Shown piece by piece: positions 9,801-18,221 of a stretch of DNA of 64,000 nt. Source of the DNA: Ferrovibrio sp. (GTDB lineage: Bacteria > Pseudomonadota > Alphaproteobacteria > Ferrovibrionales > Ferrovibrionaceae); contig NZ_PEKV01000005.1 in the NCBI RefSeq assembly GCF_002796975.1, forward strand, positions 7,501-71,500, written 5' to 3'. Position 1 is the first letter of the stretch; each line of letters opens with the position of its first letter. The position numbers and the translations under genes are program-made. The notes beneath the pieces are model-generated. The model saw nothing but the letters and a program-made list of their open reading frames with translations, ran no database searches and was not told the DNA's origin.

Positions 9801-9923
9801 ATCCGGAATGGCATCGAGCGGCAGCCGGCTGAGCGCGACAAGGCCGGCCGCACTCAAAAACAGGGTCGCAAACAGCACCAGGAAGATGTTGCGGGTCGAC
9901 CAGCGGATCAGCGCGGCGATCAT
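6807..9923 (-). CDS. cusA: CusA/SilA-type heavy-metal RND efflux pump
   Basis: 1038 aa, the normal length of HME-RND pumps. The N-terminal transmembrane helix is followed by [29 protein letters not shown]-like sequence typical of CusA. The TM4 motif with the proton-relay Asp appears as [17 protein letters not shown], the form found in monovalent Cu/Ag pumps rather than CzcA. Two large periplasmic loops and twelve predicted helices follow the standard plan. It exports Cu(I)/Ag(I) from periplasm and cytoplasm to the outside through CusB and CusC. The start overlaps the end of cusB by four bases, implying translational coupling. Confidence 0.93.
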   Translation of the reverse strand: [1038 protein letters not shown]

Positions 9924-11257
9924 TTCGGCATCTCCGGCCCCTGAGATTGACCCGCAGTGGCTGGCGGCGGCGCGAAGGACTGCAATGCCGCCTTCAGGTT
10001 GGCTTCCGCGTCGAGCAGGAAGTTCGCCTGTACAACCACGGCTTCGCCTTCCTCCAGACCGTCGCGCACCTCGACATAACCGTCACCGCGCGCACCCAGC
10101 TTGACCTCGCGTGGATCGAAACGGCCCATACCGATATCGACGATGACGATCTGGCGCCGGCCACTATCGATAACCGCGCTCTCGGGAACGGCGAGCGCCT
10201 CTTCGGTGATCGTCTGCGCATTCAGCAGCACCGAGGCATACATGTCAGCCTTGAGTGCCCCATCCGGGTTAGGGACTTCGATCCGCACCCGGGCGGTGCG
10301 GGTATCGCGATTCACGGTCGGATAGATGAATGCCACTTTCCCGGTGAATGTCCGGTTCGGATAGGCATTCACCGCGATCTCGACCGGCTGGCCCGGTTTG
10401 ATCAGGCCGATATCCTGCTCGAAAACCTCGGCCTGCAGCCAGAGCTGGCTATCGTCCACCAGGCGATAGAGCCGGTCCCCCGGCATGATCCGCATGCCCT
10501 CGACCACACCCTTGTCTGTGACGATCCCCTGCATCGGCGCGGCGATAGCGAACTGTCGGCTGACCTGGCCGGTGCGGACCAGGCGATCTTGCACGGCTCT
10601 GGGCAGATCCAGATTGCGCAGCCGCGCCAAAGCGCCCTGCACCAGGCGATCCGCGTCATTGCGCGCTGCTCTGTCATCGGGCAGGGTCTCGTCGCGCAGG
10701 CGCGCGGCAAGCAAATACTCCTCCTGGGCCTGCACCATGGCCGGGCTGTAGACCAGCATCATGGTCTGGCCGGCCTTGACCGGTTCGCCTGTGGCATTGA
10801 CGAGCAGCTTCTCGATCCAGGCTTCGTATTTGACCGTCACATCGACCTGACGGCGTTCATCGAACTGGAAGCTGGCGGTTGCACGGATCGGCCGCGACAG
10901 CATGCGGCTGCGGGCTTCTTCAGTCCGCACGCCCAGCAGCTGGACTTTTTGCGGGCTGAGCTTGATGCCGCGGTCAACGCCTTCGTCCTCACCCTCATAG
11001 ACCGGGATGTAATCCATGCCCATCCAGTCCTTCTTCGGCGCCGGTGAAACATCGGGCAGGCCCATCGGGTTGCGGTAGTAGAGCAGCTTCTTTTCGGCCT
11101 TGGGCGTATCTGTTGTTGATTGGTTGGCTGTCATCGCCGGCTGAGCGGCATCCCGGCGCAGACCGCCAGGGAGCCCGTATGTTCCGACGAAATAACCACC
11201 TGCGCCAGCCAATGCGGCAATCGCCACACCAGCCAGGATGAGACCAGGGCGGGTCAT
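9920..11257 (-). CDS. cusB: CusB-type membrane fusion protein of the metal efflux pump
   Basis: 445 aa. One N-terminal membrane anchor (LILAGVAIAALAGAGGYFVG) is followed by the heavy-metal binding segment YYRNPMGLPDVSP...WMGMDYIPVY, characteristic of CusB/SilB, with Met ligands. Lipoyl/hairpin and beta-barrel domains follow (KYEAWIEKLLVNATGEPVK; NRTFTGKVAFIYP). It bridges CusA to the outer-membrane channel and passes Cu(I) to the pump. It overlaps cusC by four bases upstream and cusA by four bases downstream, giving a tightly coupled cusCBA unit. Confidence 0.93.
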   Translation of the reverse strand: MTRPGLILAGVAIAALAGAGGYFVGTYGLPGGLRRDAAQPAMTANQSTTDTPKAEKKLLYYRNPMGLPDVSPAPKKDWMGMDYIPVYEGEDEGVDRGIKLSPQKVQLLGVRTEEARSRMLSRPIRATASFQFDERRQVDVTVKYEAWIEKLLVNATGEPVKAGQTMMLVYSPAMVQAQEEYLLAARLRDETLPDDRAARNDADRLVQGALARLRNLDLPRAVQDRLVRTGQVSRQFAIAAPMQGIVTDKGVVEGMRIMPGDRLYRLVDDSQLWLQAEVFEQDIGLIKPGQPVEIAVNAYPNRTFTGKVAFIYPTVNRDTRTARVRIEVPNPDGALKADMYASVLLNAQTITEEALAVPESAVIDSGRRQIVIVDIGMGRFDPREVKLGARGDGYVEVRDGLEEGEAVVVQANFLLDAEANLKAALQSFAPPPATAGQSQGPEMPK

Positions 11258-12519
11258 AGATCACCTCCGACCAGACGTTCGATTTCGGCCAGCAGCCGGC
11301 GTTGCTCCGCCTGAGCGCGGATGCCATCCAGTTCGACCTCGCGGAGCCGGCTTTGGGCCTGCACCAGGTCGGCAAAGCCACTGCTGCCCTGTTCATAGGC
11401 GCGCAGTTGGGCCGTAAGGGCTGCACGCGCCTGGGACAGGATGCCGCCGCTGCTTAACCCCTCGATGCGTTGCTGCGCCTCCAGCCCGGCTAGGGCCTCG
11501 CGTAAATTCGATGCCAGTTCCAGCTCGATGGCCTGGCGACGGACCCGGACCGCGCTCTGTTCGGCGATTGCCTCACTCTTCTTGGCGTCACGCAGACCGC
11601 CGCGGAGCGGAATATTCAGCGTGACATAGGCTTCATAGGCCCGGACCCCGAGATCCTGCTCAATCGTGCCCACCCCGAGCGAGACATCCGGCACCCAGTC
11701 GGCATCGGCAAGCCGCCGCCTGGCATCGGCACCACTGCCGCGGGCGACCAGCTGGCGGAATTGCGGATTGCGGTCGAGCGCTTCCGCCATCAGGTTCTCG
11801 AACTGCAGACGCTCTGGTTTCGGCAGGGGAGCGAGCCCGAGCGGCGGCTGCAGCATAGCGCCGCTATCCCGGCCAAGCAGTCCGTTCAGCCGGGCATCGA
11901 GCTGACGGATGTCGCCCTGCAGCCGGACGATTTCGGTTTCCAGGCGGTTGCGCAGGAGACGGCTGTTGAGCGCCCCTTCCTGGCCTCCCCGGCCCTGGGC
12001 ATAGGCCCGGTCGGCGGCCTCGACAGTACGGTCCAAGAGACTGCGCTGATCACCGAGGATGCGCAAACCGGCCTGCGCCAGATAACGTTGCGCCTGCACG
12101 GCCTTGATGCGTGCCGCCAGTTCATTGGCGATCTGATCCTGGCGGGCCTGCGCATCGGCCGTATCCGCGTCCGCTATGTTGCGCCGCAAGTCCCGTTTGC
12201 CGCCGAGCGGAAAACTCTGCTCCAGCATGTATTTGCGGGAACCGAGTTGGTCGGGGAACAGGCCCGAAGAACGGGTATTGTCATTGAATTCGACACGGAA
12301 GGTCGGATCGGTCAGGCTGTCGGCCGCCGATGCCCGCGCCGCTGCCATGTCGCGTTCAAGGGCTGCAATCGCAATATCGGGATGCTGGCTGCGGGCTGTC
12401 GCCAGCAGCAAGGATACATCGCCACCAAGGGTTGGCTGCGCCTGGGCCGGAGTCCCGGCTGCGGCGATCAGCATCAGCATGGCGCCTATTGCGCCACGCC
12501 ATGCAATTGGCATGAACAT
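11254..12519 (-). CDS. cusC: CusC/TolC-type outer-membrane efflux channel
   Basis: 421 aa with a signal peptide (GAIGAMLMLIAAAGTPAQA) and two repeats of the TolC-type OEP domain, rich in long Ala/Gln/Arg helices. Unlike the second TolC-family gene at 15819 it has no lipobox. A Met two codons later is an alternative start. It forms the outer-membrane exit of the CusCBA pump whose other genes follow directly. It is 59 bp downstream of the small Cys-containing gene at 12579. Confidence 0.9.
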   Translation of the reverse strand: MFMPIAWRGAIGAMLMLIAAAGTPAQAQPTLGGDVSLLLATARSQHPDIAIAALERDMAAARASAADSLTDPTFRVEFNDNTRSSGLFPDQLGSRKYMLEQSFPLGGKRDLRRNIADADTADAQARQDQIANELAARIKAVQAQRYLAQAGLRILGDQRSLLDRTVEAADRAYAQGRGGQEGALNSRLLRNRLETEIVRLQGDIRQLDARLNGLLGRDSGAMLQPPLGLAPLPKPERLQFENLMAEALDRNPQFRQLVARGSGADARRRLADADWVPDVSLGVGTIEQDLGVRAYEAYVTLNIPLRGGLRDAKKSEAIAEQSAVRVRRQAIELELASNLREALAGLEAQQRIEGLSSGGILSQARAALTAQLRAYEQGSSGFADLVQAQSRLREVELDGIRAQAEQRRLLAEIERLVGGDL

Positions 12520-12578
12520 GAGAAAAGCTCCGAATCCAGACGTGAGACATGACCCGGCAAGCCGGGACGTTGGTCAGG

Positions 12579-12962
12579 TCAGGAGCGGAAGATCGGCGGG
12601 TCGTAAAGCGGCGGCGGCAGCCAGTCGGTGACCGCTTGAATGGCGGATGAAGACACCGCCGTCACTGCCGGCTGTGGCATGCGGGACTGTGCCGGCAGGC
12701 TGAGGCCAGGAATGGCAATGCAGCCGACCTTGCATTTTGCCAGATCGGCCTTGCCGTCGGGATTGACCTGATCGAGTTCATCGCAGCAGTCATGGCCTGG
12801 CTGGCCAGCCAGCATGCTCTTCGTCTGCTCCGGGTTGGCGTCTGTCGTGACAGACCCAGTATCGGCTTGCGGCGCACAATAGGCAGTCATCGGCGCCAGC
12901 GGACCCAGAAGGAGTCCGATGGCGACCAGGATGCGAAGCGCTTTGGCCATACCGGCAGTCAT
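12579..12962 (-). CDS. Small exported cysteine-containing protein of the copper operon
   Basis: 127 aa (a start at the Met of MAKALR, 12950, is equally plausible). A signal peptide (ILVAIGLLLGPLAPMTAYCA) precedes a short polar mature part with GHDCCDE and AKCKVGC, six Cys/His positions that could bind metal, and a Pro-rich tail PPPLYDPPIF. No family was firmly recognised; small exported proteins of this kind (DUF2946-like) accompany copper efflux genes. Function not assigned. Confidence 0.6.
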   Translation of the reverse strand: MTAGMAKALRILVAIGLLLGPLAPMTAYCAPQADTGSVTTDANPEQTKSMLAGQPGHDCCDELDQVNPDGKADLAKCKVGCIAIPGLSLPAQSRMPQPAVTAVSSSAIQAVTDWLPPPLYDPPIFRS

Positions 12963-13028
12963 GTAAATAGCTTACACCGGCTTGCCCTGGCCCCGAAAGG
13001 CAAAGTGTCGCAGGCTTGACCGCACGGT

Positions 13029-13547
13029 TTAGTGATCATGATGCAGCCCAACATCGCCGATAACATCAACCCATTGTCCTGATGTGAATATGAGGCGCAT
13101 GGAGACATGCATGCCGTTGTGCAGCTCCTGGCGCAATCCGGTCAGCTCGACCCACATATGGGATGTTGCAAATTCCAGGGTCTGTTCCGGCTTGACGCCG
13201 AGCGAGTCCAGTTGCAGTTGGCGTCCATCGCCGGCATTGAACATGATTCGGCTGCCTGACGCGACTGGCGTTTCAACCCGCAGCAGGTGGATGACGCTAC
13301 CGGTGTTGTTGTGGATGTTGAATTTGAGAATTGCGCTCGAGCCATCTTGCTTTGGCTGGATCAAGGCATGGTCGATGTCGATCTGGGGGCCAAAATCAGT
13401 GTGGGCGCGCACTGTTGTCGGTAGTAGAAACGCAAGGCCGAGCAGCAGCAGCAGCGACCATGCCGCGTGACGGTGATCACGCCTGGCCTTCAGGCAGCTG
13501 GCCAGCCGAACCGGAATGAAACTAGGCTTGCATGGCATGGGCTTCAT
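13029..13547 (-). CDS. PCu(A)C-type periplasmic copper chaperone
   Basis: 172 aa. Basic N-terminus and one hydrophobic segment ending at TTVRAHTDFG form a signal peptide. The mature part follows the PCu(A)C (DUF461) pattern: HNNTGSVIHLLRVETP, then SHMWVELTGL and LHNGMHVSMRLIFTSGQ, which corresponds to the H-x-M...M copper site and the LxxGxxxxLxLxF strand. Family members carry Cu(I) in the periplasm, often to cytochrome oxidase; here the context points to copper handling. The C-terminus ends in HHDH, a further possible metal ligand set. Confidence 0.8.
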   Translation of the reverse strand: MKPMPCKPSFIPVRLASCLKARRDHRHAAWSLLLLLGLAFLLPTTVRAHTDFGPQIDIDHALIQPKQDGSSAILKFNIHNNTGSVIHLLRVETPVASGSRIMFNAGDGRQLQLDSLGVKPEQTLEFATSHMWVELTGLRQELHNGMHVSMRLIFTSGQWVDVIGDVGLHHDH

Positions 13548-13634
13548 GTCCGGCGCGAACCTCCCCTGACCGAATGATAGACCGAAGGACCCACAACGGA
13601 CTCATCCGGACCAGGGGAGGCCTCTGCCGGCCCT

Positions 13635-13934
13635 TTACTTCTTGGGCTCGACCGAGGTCACGACCATGGCGCCACTGTCCTTGGTCACGGTGAAATTGAC
13701 CGTCTCGCCGACCTTGGCTTTGTCCAGCAGGCCCGGATCGCGCACCTGGAAGACCATGGTCATGCCAGGCATATCCATGCCCTCAATCGGACCGTGCTTG
13801 ATGGTAATCTTACTTGCTTCCTTGTCGACCTTGCGGATCTCGCCTTCGCCCTTGCCCATCATCTGGGCAAAAGCGTCAAGGCCAGTTCCACCAAGAGCCA
13901 GAAACAGCGCGGTAGCCAAAATCAGTTTTTTCAT
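13635..13934 (-). CDS. cusF: CusF-like periplasmic copper/silver-binding protein
   Basis: 99 aa from the Met of MKKLILATAL (13934). Signal peptide to DAFAQ, then a small OB-fold core with GEGEIRKVDKEASKITIKHGPI, the metal site GMDMPGMTMVFQV (His, two Met and aromatic neighbours as in CusF) and a C-terminal strand. In the Cus system it ferries Cu(I)/Ag(I) to CusB. It sits between the cupredoxin and the PCu(A)C gene; 23 bp separate its start from the cupredoxin stop. Confidence 0.88.
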   Translation of the reverse strand: MKKLILATALFLALGGTGLDAFAQMMGKGEGEIRKVDKEASKITIKHGPIEGMDMPGMTMVFQVRDPGLLDKAKVGETVNFTVTKDSGAMVVTSVEPKK

Positions 13935-13957
13935 GGGAGGTCTCCTTACCATGTGGG

Positions 13958-14470
13958 TTAGCGGACGATGATCTTGCCCTTCATGCCACCCTGCATATGG
14001 CCGGGTACAAGGCAGCCATAGTCGAAGGTTCCGGCCTTGGTGAATTTCCACAGGATGGTCTTGGTTTTGCCCGGATCGACGGTCACCGCGTTGGGATCGT
14101 CGTGCTCCATCTCCGGATTCTTCTCCATCACCTTGGCGTGCTCGACGAGCTCGTCCATGGTGCCGAGCGTCATCTCATGCTTGAGCTGGCCGCTGTTCTT
14201 CACCACGAATTTGACGGTTTCGCCGCGCGACACCATCACGGTCGCGGGGTTGAAGCGCATCTGGTCCGTCATATTGACATTGATGACCCGGGCATTGGCC
14301 TTCGGATCGCCAGGTTCGCCCAAAGCCGCGGCATGGCCATCGTAGCCGCCCTTCTTGTCGTCATGACCGTGGCCGCCGCTATGACCTGGAGCCGCAGAGA
14401 CGGCAACGGCCGCCAGGCTGAGCGTACCGCTGACCAGCATGAGCATCATTTTGCGATGATTAGAGAGCAT
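13958..14470 (-). CDS. Cupredoxin (plastocyanin-like blue copper protein)
   Basis: 170 aa with a signal peptide (MLMLVSGTLSLAAVAVSAAPG) and a His/Gly-rich linker (HSGGHGHDDKKGGYDGH). The C-terminal cupredoxin domain shows the type-1 copper ligands: a His at QLKHEMT and the Cys-x4-His-x3-Met loop GTFDYGCLVPGHMQGGMKG. Similar proteins are encoded beside multicopper oxidases in copper islands and probably bind or shuttle periplasmic copper. The gene lies 30 bp downstream of copA. Confidence 0.9.
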   Translation of the reverse strand: MLSNHRKMMLMLVSGTLSLAAVAVSAAPGHSGGHGHDDKKGGYDGHAAALGEPGDPKANARVINVNMTDQMRFNPATVMVSRGETVKFVVKNSGQLKHEMTLGTMDELVEHAKVMEKNPEMEHDDPNAVTVDPGKTKTILWKFTKAGTFDYGCLVPGHMQGGMKGKIIVR

Positions 14471-14500
14471 TGAGTTTTCCTTCTGCAGTGTTACGGCTCT

Positions 14501-15799
14501 TCAGCCGCGCTTGTTGACGTCGCCGTTGTATTTGTAGGCAACCGTACCGGGCGGGTTCTTGTACCAGCCGGGATCCTTGTAATCGCCGCGAGCCAGGCCC
14601 TCGCGGACCTTCACGACAGTGAACATGCCGCCCATTTCGATCGGCCCGAAGGGACCGGTGCCGGTCATCATCGGCAGTGTGTTGTCGGGCAGCGGCATTT
14701 CCATCTCACCCATATCCGCCATGCCACGCTCGCCCATGGTCATGTAGTCGGGGATGAGCGAGACCATGCGCTTGGAGATGCCACGATGATCGACGCCGAT
14801 CATCGTGGGAACGTCATGGCCCATGGCATTCATGGTGTGGTGCGACTTGTGGCAATGGAAAGCCCAGTCGCCCGGGTTGGTGGCATCGAACTCAAACGCC
14901 CGGATGGCGCCGACGGGGCAGTCGATAGTGACTTCCGGCCAGCGGGCAGACGGCTGTACCCAGCCGCCATCGGTGCAGGTGACGGCGAAATCATAGCCAT
15001 GCATGTGAATGGGGTGATTGGTCATGGTCAGGTTGCCGAAGCGGATGCGCACCCTATCGCCCAGCCGCACCGGCAGAGTGTCGATGCCGGGGAAGACACG
15101 GCTGTTCCAGGTCCAGAGATTGAAATTGGTCATCTCGGCGACTTTTGGCGTCGCTGCACCCGGCTCGATGTCGTAGGCGTTCATCAGGAAGACGAAATCG
15201 CGGTCGACCCGGTACTGGTTCGGATCGCGCGGATGCACGATGAACATGCCCATCATGCCCATCGCCATCTGCACCATCTCATCAGCATGCGGGTGGTACA
15301 TGAAGGTGCCGGATTTCTTCAGCTGGAATTCGTAGACATAAGTCTCGCCCGGCTTGATCTGCGGCTGGCTCAGGCCGCCCACGCCATCCATGCCGCTGGG
15401 CAGGATCTGGCCGTGCCAGTGGATGGTGGTGTGTTCCGGCAGCCGGTTGGTGACAAACAGCCGGACCCAGTCGCCCTCGACCGCCTCAATGGTCGGGCCG
15501 GGCGACTGGCCGTTATAGCCCCAGAGATTGGCCTTCATGCCGGGCGCCAGCTCGCGCACGACCGGCTCGGCGACCAGGTGGAATTCCTTCCACTGGCCAT
15601 TCATGCGCCAGGGCGCCGACCAGCCGTTCAGGGTCACGACCGGATTGAACGGCCGGCCGGTGCTGGGCTGCGGCGGCGGCTCGGTCTTGGGGCCGGCCGG
15701 GTAGGCAGGCTCCGGGAGGGCGGCGAGTGCCGAGCGGCTGACGGCCGCTGCGGCAATGCCGGTGGCGGCGGCAGTGAAAAGATTGCGTCGGGTAAACAT
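14501..15799 (-). CDS. copA: Multicopper oxidase, CopA/PcoA-like
   Basis: 432 aa from the Met of MFTRRNLFTAAATG. The RR motif and following hydrophobic stretch are a Tat signal, as expected for a cofactor-loaded oxidase. Copper ligand motifs are present: TTIHWHGQ (first HxH), FMYHPHADE (second), NHPIHMHGYDF (third) and the C-terminal FHCHKSHHTMNAMGH with the Cys-His-x-x-x-His and Met of the type-1 site. A Met-rich segment (MTMGERGMADMGEMEMPLPD) resembles the CopA/CueO Cu(I)-binding region. It oxidises Cu(I) to less toxic Cu(II) in the periplasm. It is 19 bp after the TolC-family lipoprotein gene. Confidence 0.93.
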   Translation of the reverse strand: MFTRRNLFTAAATGIAAAAVSRSALAALPEPAYPAGPKTEPPPQPSTGRPFNPVVTLNGWSAPWRMNGQWKEFHLVAEPVVRELAPGMKANLWGYNGQSPGPTIEAVEGDWVRLFVTNRLPEHTTIHWHGQILPSGMDGVGGLSQPQIKPGETYVYEFQLKKSGTFMYHPHADEMVQMAMGMMGMFIVHPRDPNQYRVDRDFVFLMNAYDIEPGAATPKVAEMTNFNLWTWNSRVFPGIDTLPVRLGDRVRIRFGNLTMTNHPIHMHGYDFAVTCTDGGWVQPSARWPEVTIDCPVGAIRAFEFDATNPGDWAFHCHKSHHTMNAMGHDVPTMIGVDHRGISKRMVSLIPDYMTMGERGMADMGEMEMPLPDNTLPMMTGTGPFGPIEMGGMFTVVKVREGLARGDYKDPGWYKNPPGTVAYKYNGDVNKRG

Positions 15800-15818
15800 G
15801 ACGTGGGTCTCCAAAGGT

Positions 15819-17249
15819 TCAGTGGCCGCCGCCGGCGCGGGCAGCAGCCATAGCGCTACCGCCGGCAGGACTGCCGGCTTCGACAGGGGCGATGGTGACG
15901 AAGGTGAGGTCAGTGTCGGCGATCCAGAAATCGCGCTGCGCTTCCAGGGCTGCCGTGACATCGGCGATCTGGTCGCGGGCGTCCGACAGCAGCTCGAACA
16001 CGCTGATCAGCATACCGTTGTAGCGCTGCACCATTTCCTCAGACGCCTTCTGGCGCAGCGGAATGATCTCGTCCTGGTAATGCTTGGCCAGTTCGAAATT
16101 GGTCTGGTAGCCAAGCCAGGCCTCGCGGGCGGCCGAGCGTGCATTGACCGCCGTATCGGCCAAGCGATTGACCGCCTGCAGGTAATACTGCTCGGCCTTG
16201 GTTGCCTTGGCATCGCCGAAGTCGAACAACGGAACCTGGAAACTGATCTCGTAACCGGTCTGGTCCTTGACCTCGCTCTGGCTGTTCCGCTGGAAGCCGA
16301 CTTCGAGCACATTGATGAAGCGGGTCGCATTGGTCAGGCCATAGGACTTCTGCAGGGCCGAGACATCGGCCTTGGCCATCTGGATATCGAGGCGCTCGGC
16401 GATCGCCTTGGCCTCGATATTTTCGACGCTGCGCGGGCTGCCTGGCAGAACCGGTAACCGGTCAGGCAGCTTGTAGGCCATGTCCTTGCCCCACAGGCCC
16501 ATCAGGCGGCCGAGCCGCTCACGGGCTGCTGTCGCCATCACCCGGTTTTTGGCCAGTCGTGCTGTGGCATCGGCATAGAAGATCTGCTCGCGGATATAGT
16601 CGAGTGTGTTCCAGTTGCCGACGGAACGCATGCGGCGGGCCAACTCGGCCTGGGTTTCGGCCGTCTCACGCACCTGGGCGACGTATTTGGCGGTCTGCTC
16701 GGCCGCCACAGCCTCATACCAGGCCCGTTTGGTCTGGGCCGCCAGCGACAGGACTTCGGTGGCGGTATTGAGCTTGGTCCGTTCGAACCGCCGGCTTTCG
16801 ATACTGGCCGTGATCGGCAACACCAGCAGGCTGAGCGCATCGATGCCAATCGAGCGCTCGATCTCGATCTCCTGGCCGCGCCGCAGGCGGGCGAAGCTGA
16901 AACCGGGATTCTCCGGTCGCCAGGAACTGGTCAGATCGGCAGCGCCAATACCCAGCTCGGAGAAATTGCTCTGCAGACGGCGATTGTTCAGCAGGGCGAC
17001 CTGAACCGCGTCATCGGCGCTCAAGGACTTGGCCAGGAGATCGTCGATGGTCTTACGGACCTGAGCCTTATCCTCCTCGGACTTGATCCAGACCGGCTTC
17101 TTGCCGATGCGCTGTTCCGTGGTGGATGCGACTTCCTCGAAGGCGCGATTGGCGACCGGGCCGGCGCAGGCGCCAAGCAAGGCGACGAGGGCAACACTCG
17201 CGGCGAGACGGCGCAAGGTGATGGCTTGCTTCATCATGGCCGACCTCAT
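15819..17249 (-). CDS. TolC-family outer-membrane lipoprotein of the copper operon
   Basis: 476 aa. The N-terminus ends in LVALLGACAGP, a lipobox with the lipidated Cys. The body is the long helical OEP domain (LALNNRRLQSNFSELGIGAADL-like), with two repeats. This protein is distinct from CusC at 11254 and belongs to a branch usually found just before copA-type oxidases, where it may replace CopB. The C-terminus ends in an Ala/Gly-rich tail. Start overlaps the preceding small gene by four bases. Confidence 0.85.
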   Translation of the reverse strand: MRSAMMKQAITLRRLAASVALVALLGACAGPVANRAFEEVASTTEQRIGKKPVWIKSEEDKAQVRKTIDDLLAKSLSADDAVQVALLNNRRLQSNFSELGIGAADLTSSWRPENPGFSFARLRRGQEIEIERSIGIDALSLLVLPITASIESRRFERTKLNTATEVLSLAAQTKRAWYEAVAAEQTAKYVAQVRETAETQAELARRMRSVGNWNTLDYIREQIFYADATARLAKNRVMATAARERLGRLMGLWGKDMAYKLPDRLPVLPGSPRSVENIEAKAIAERLDIQMAKADVSALQKSYGLTNATRFINVLEVGFQRNSQSEVKDQTGYEISFQVPLFDFGDAKATKAEQYYLQAVNRLADTAVNARSAAREAWLGYQTNFELAKHYQDEIIPLRQKASEEMVQRYNGMLISVFELLSDARDQIADVTAALEAQRDFWIADTDLTFVTIAPVEAGSPAGGSAMAAARAGGGH

Positions 17250-17560
17250 TTGCCATGTCCGGCATGGCCGCCGGCTGCCGGCACTGCATCACCGGCTTTG
17301 GTCGGCATCTCAGCGCTGTCCGACTTAATGGCGCCCATATGGCCGCCGACATCGCGCACGGTGTCATTGGCTTTGCGCCAATCGGCCTTGCCCTCGAATT
17401 GCGGGCGCTGATAGCCGCTGAAGGCGGACTGATAGGGGAGCGGGGCGGTCGATGCATTCGGGTCGAGCACCGCAGCCGTCGGCTCTGCAGCCCATGCAGC
17501 TTGCGCCGCAAGGCCGATGGTCGCGCCCAAAAGGGCCGACCGAAAGCTCAAGGAAGACAT
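17246..17560 (-). CDS. Small exported protein upstream of the TolC-family gene
   Basis: 104 aa with a clear signal peptide (SALLGATIGLAAQAAWA). The mature part is polar, with FSGYQRPQFEG and VRDVGGHMG in the middle and a GGHAGHGK end that could bind metal. Such proteins are typical companions of TolC-family/copA copper operons, but no biochemical role is known to me. Translationally coupled to the downstream gene (four-base overlap). Confidence 0.7.
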   Translation of the reverse strand: MSSLSFRSALLGATIGLAAQAAWAAEPTAAVLDPNASTAPLPYQSAFSGYQRPQFEGKADWRKANDTVRDVGGHMGAIKSDSAEMPTKAGDAVPAAGGHAGHGK

Positions 17561-17637
17561 GGAGAAACCTCATCAAGTTGAACGACAAAAGGATGATCGG
17601 CCGCAGGTAGTACTGCGGGTCGATCCTCAGACGTCGA

Positions 17638-18129
17638 TCAGACTCGAGGAGGCTCGGAGGGAAGTGCGGGGGTGAGGCTCGCCGGCGACCGGGTCACCGG
17701 CAGCTCGTAGCCCGCGTAATATGCGACGAAGACCGTCAACGGCCGTTCGCCGAAAGCAAACAGGCCGCAGAGCGCGCAATCCTTGCACAGGATGCAGCCC
17801 TGATCGCAATTGCCAGGTGCGCTGTCGCCCCCTGTTGCAATGGCATCATGATCATGCGGCAGACCCTTTTCATGGGCGGTCGCCGCATCGACCTTTGCAG
17901 TCTTGACGCTCTGGTGTTCATGGCCGGCGGCCGAAAACTGGTCCACATGATCATGTGTGGCCAACCCGGCAGCACCGGGCCCGGCAATCATCGCGCTCGA
18001 GGTCGCCGCCATCGCCATACTGTGCGAAAGCGAGGACACGGTTCCGGCAAACAGGAGCGCAAATAACGCCAGCGTGGCGGCAAAGTGCCGCCACGGCGAA
18101 AGCGTTATCTGAGTCCGTTTCAAGATCAT
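17638..18129 (-). CDS. His/Cys-rich exported copper-island protein (DUF2946-like)
   Basis: 163 aa. A hydrophobic N-terminal segment (FAATLALFALLFAGTVSSLSH) is followed by a His-rich region (THDHVDQ, GHEHQ, LPHDHD) and a Cys cluster NCDQGCILCKDCALCG, which look like metal ligands. The predicted CueR-type promoter ends only seven bases before this ATG, so transcription should start about at the start codon. The mRNA is therefore leaderless or an internal Met is used. First gene of the second transcription unit of the copper island. Confidence 0.65.
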   Translation of the reverse strand: MILKRTQITLSPWRHFAATLALFALLFAGTVSSLSHSMAMAATSSAMIAGPGAAGLATHDHVDQFSAAGHEHQSVKTAKVDAATAHEKGLPHDHDAIATGGDSAPGNCDQGCILCKDCALCGLFAFGERPLTVFVAYYAGYELPVTRSPASLTPALPSEPPRV

Positions 18130-18135
18130 GCGCGC

Positions 18136-18166
18136 ACCTTACAACCTTCCCGTATGGCAAGGTCAA
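18136..18166 (-). promoter_or_regulatory. CueR-type (MerR family) copper promoter 2
   Basis: On the minus strand TTGACC (-35, 18161-18166) and TAAGGT (-10, 18136-18141) are separated by 19 bp, the over-long spacer of MerR-family promoters. The spacer region holds the dyad ACCTTGC-N7-GGAAGGT, matching the CueR operator. It would drive the block 18129 to 6349 in response to Cu(I)/Ag(I). Confidence 0.75.
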
Positions 18167-18221
18167 GGCCTTGTGAAGATGCCGAGGCTATTGAACCGGC
18201 AACCTCGGCAATGCGCCCATT

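Noticed and set aside
14786-15853. 355-codon frame on the plus strand
   Set aside because: Antisense to the multicopper oxidase, which has all copper ligands.
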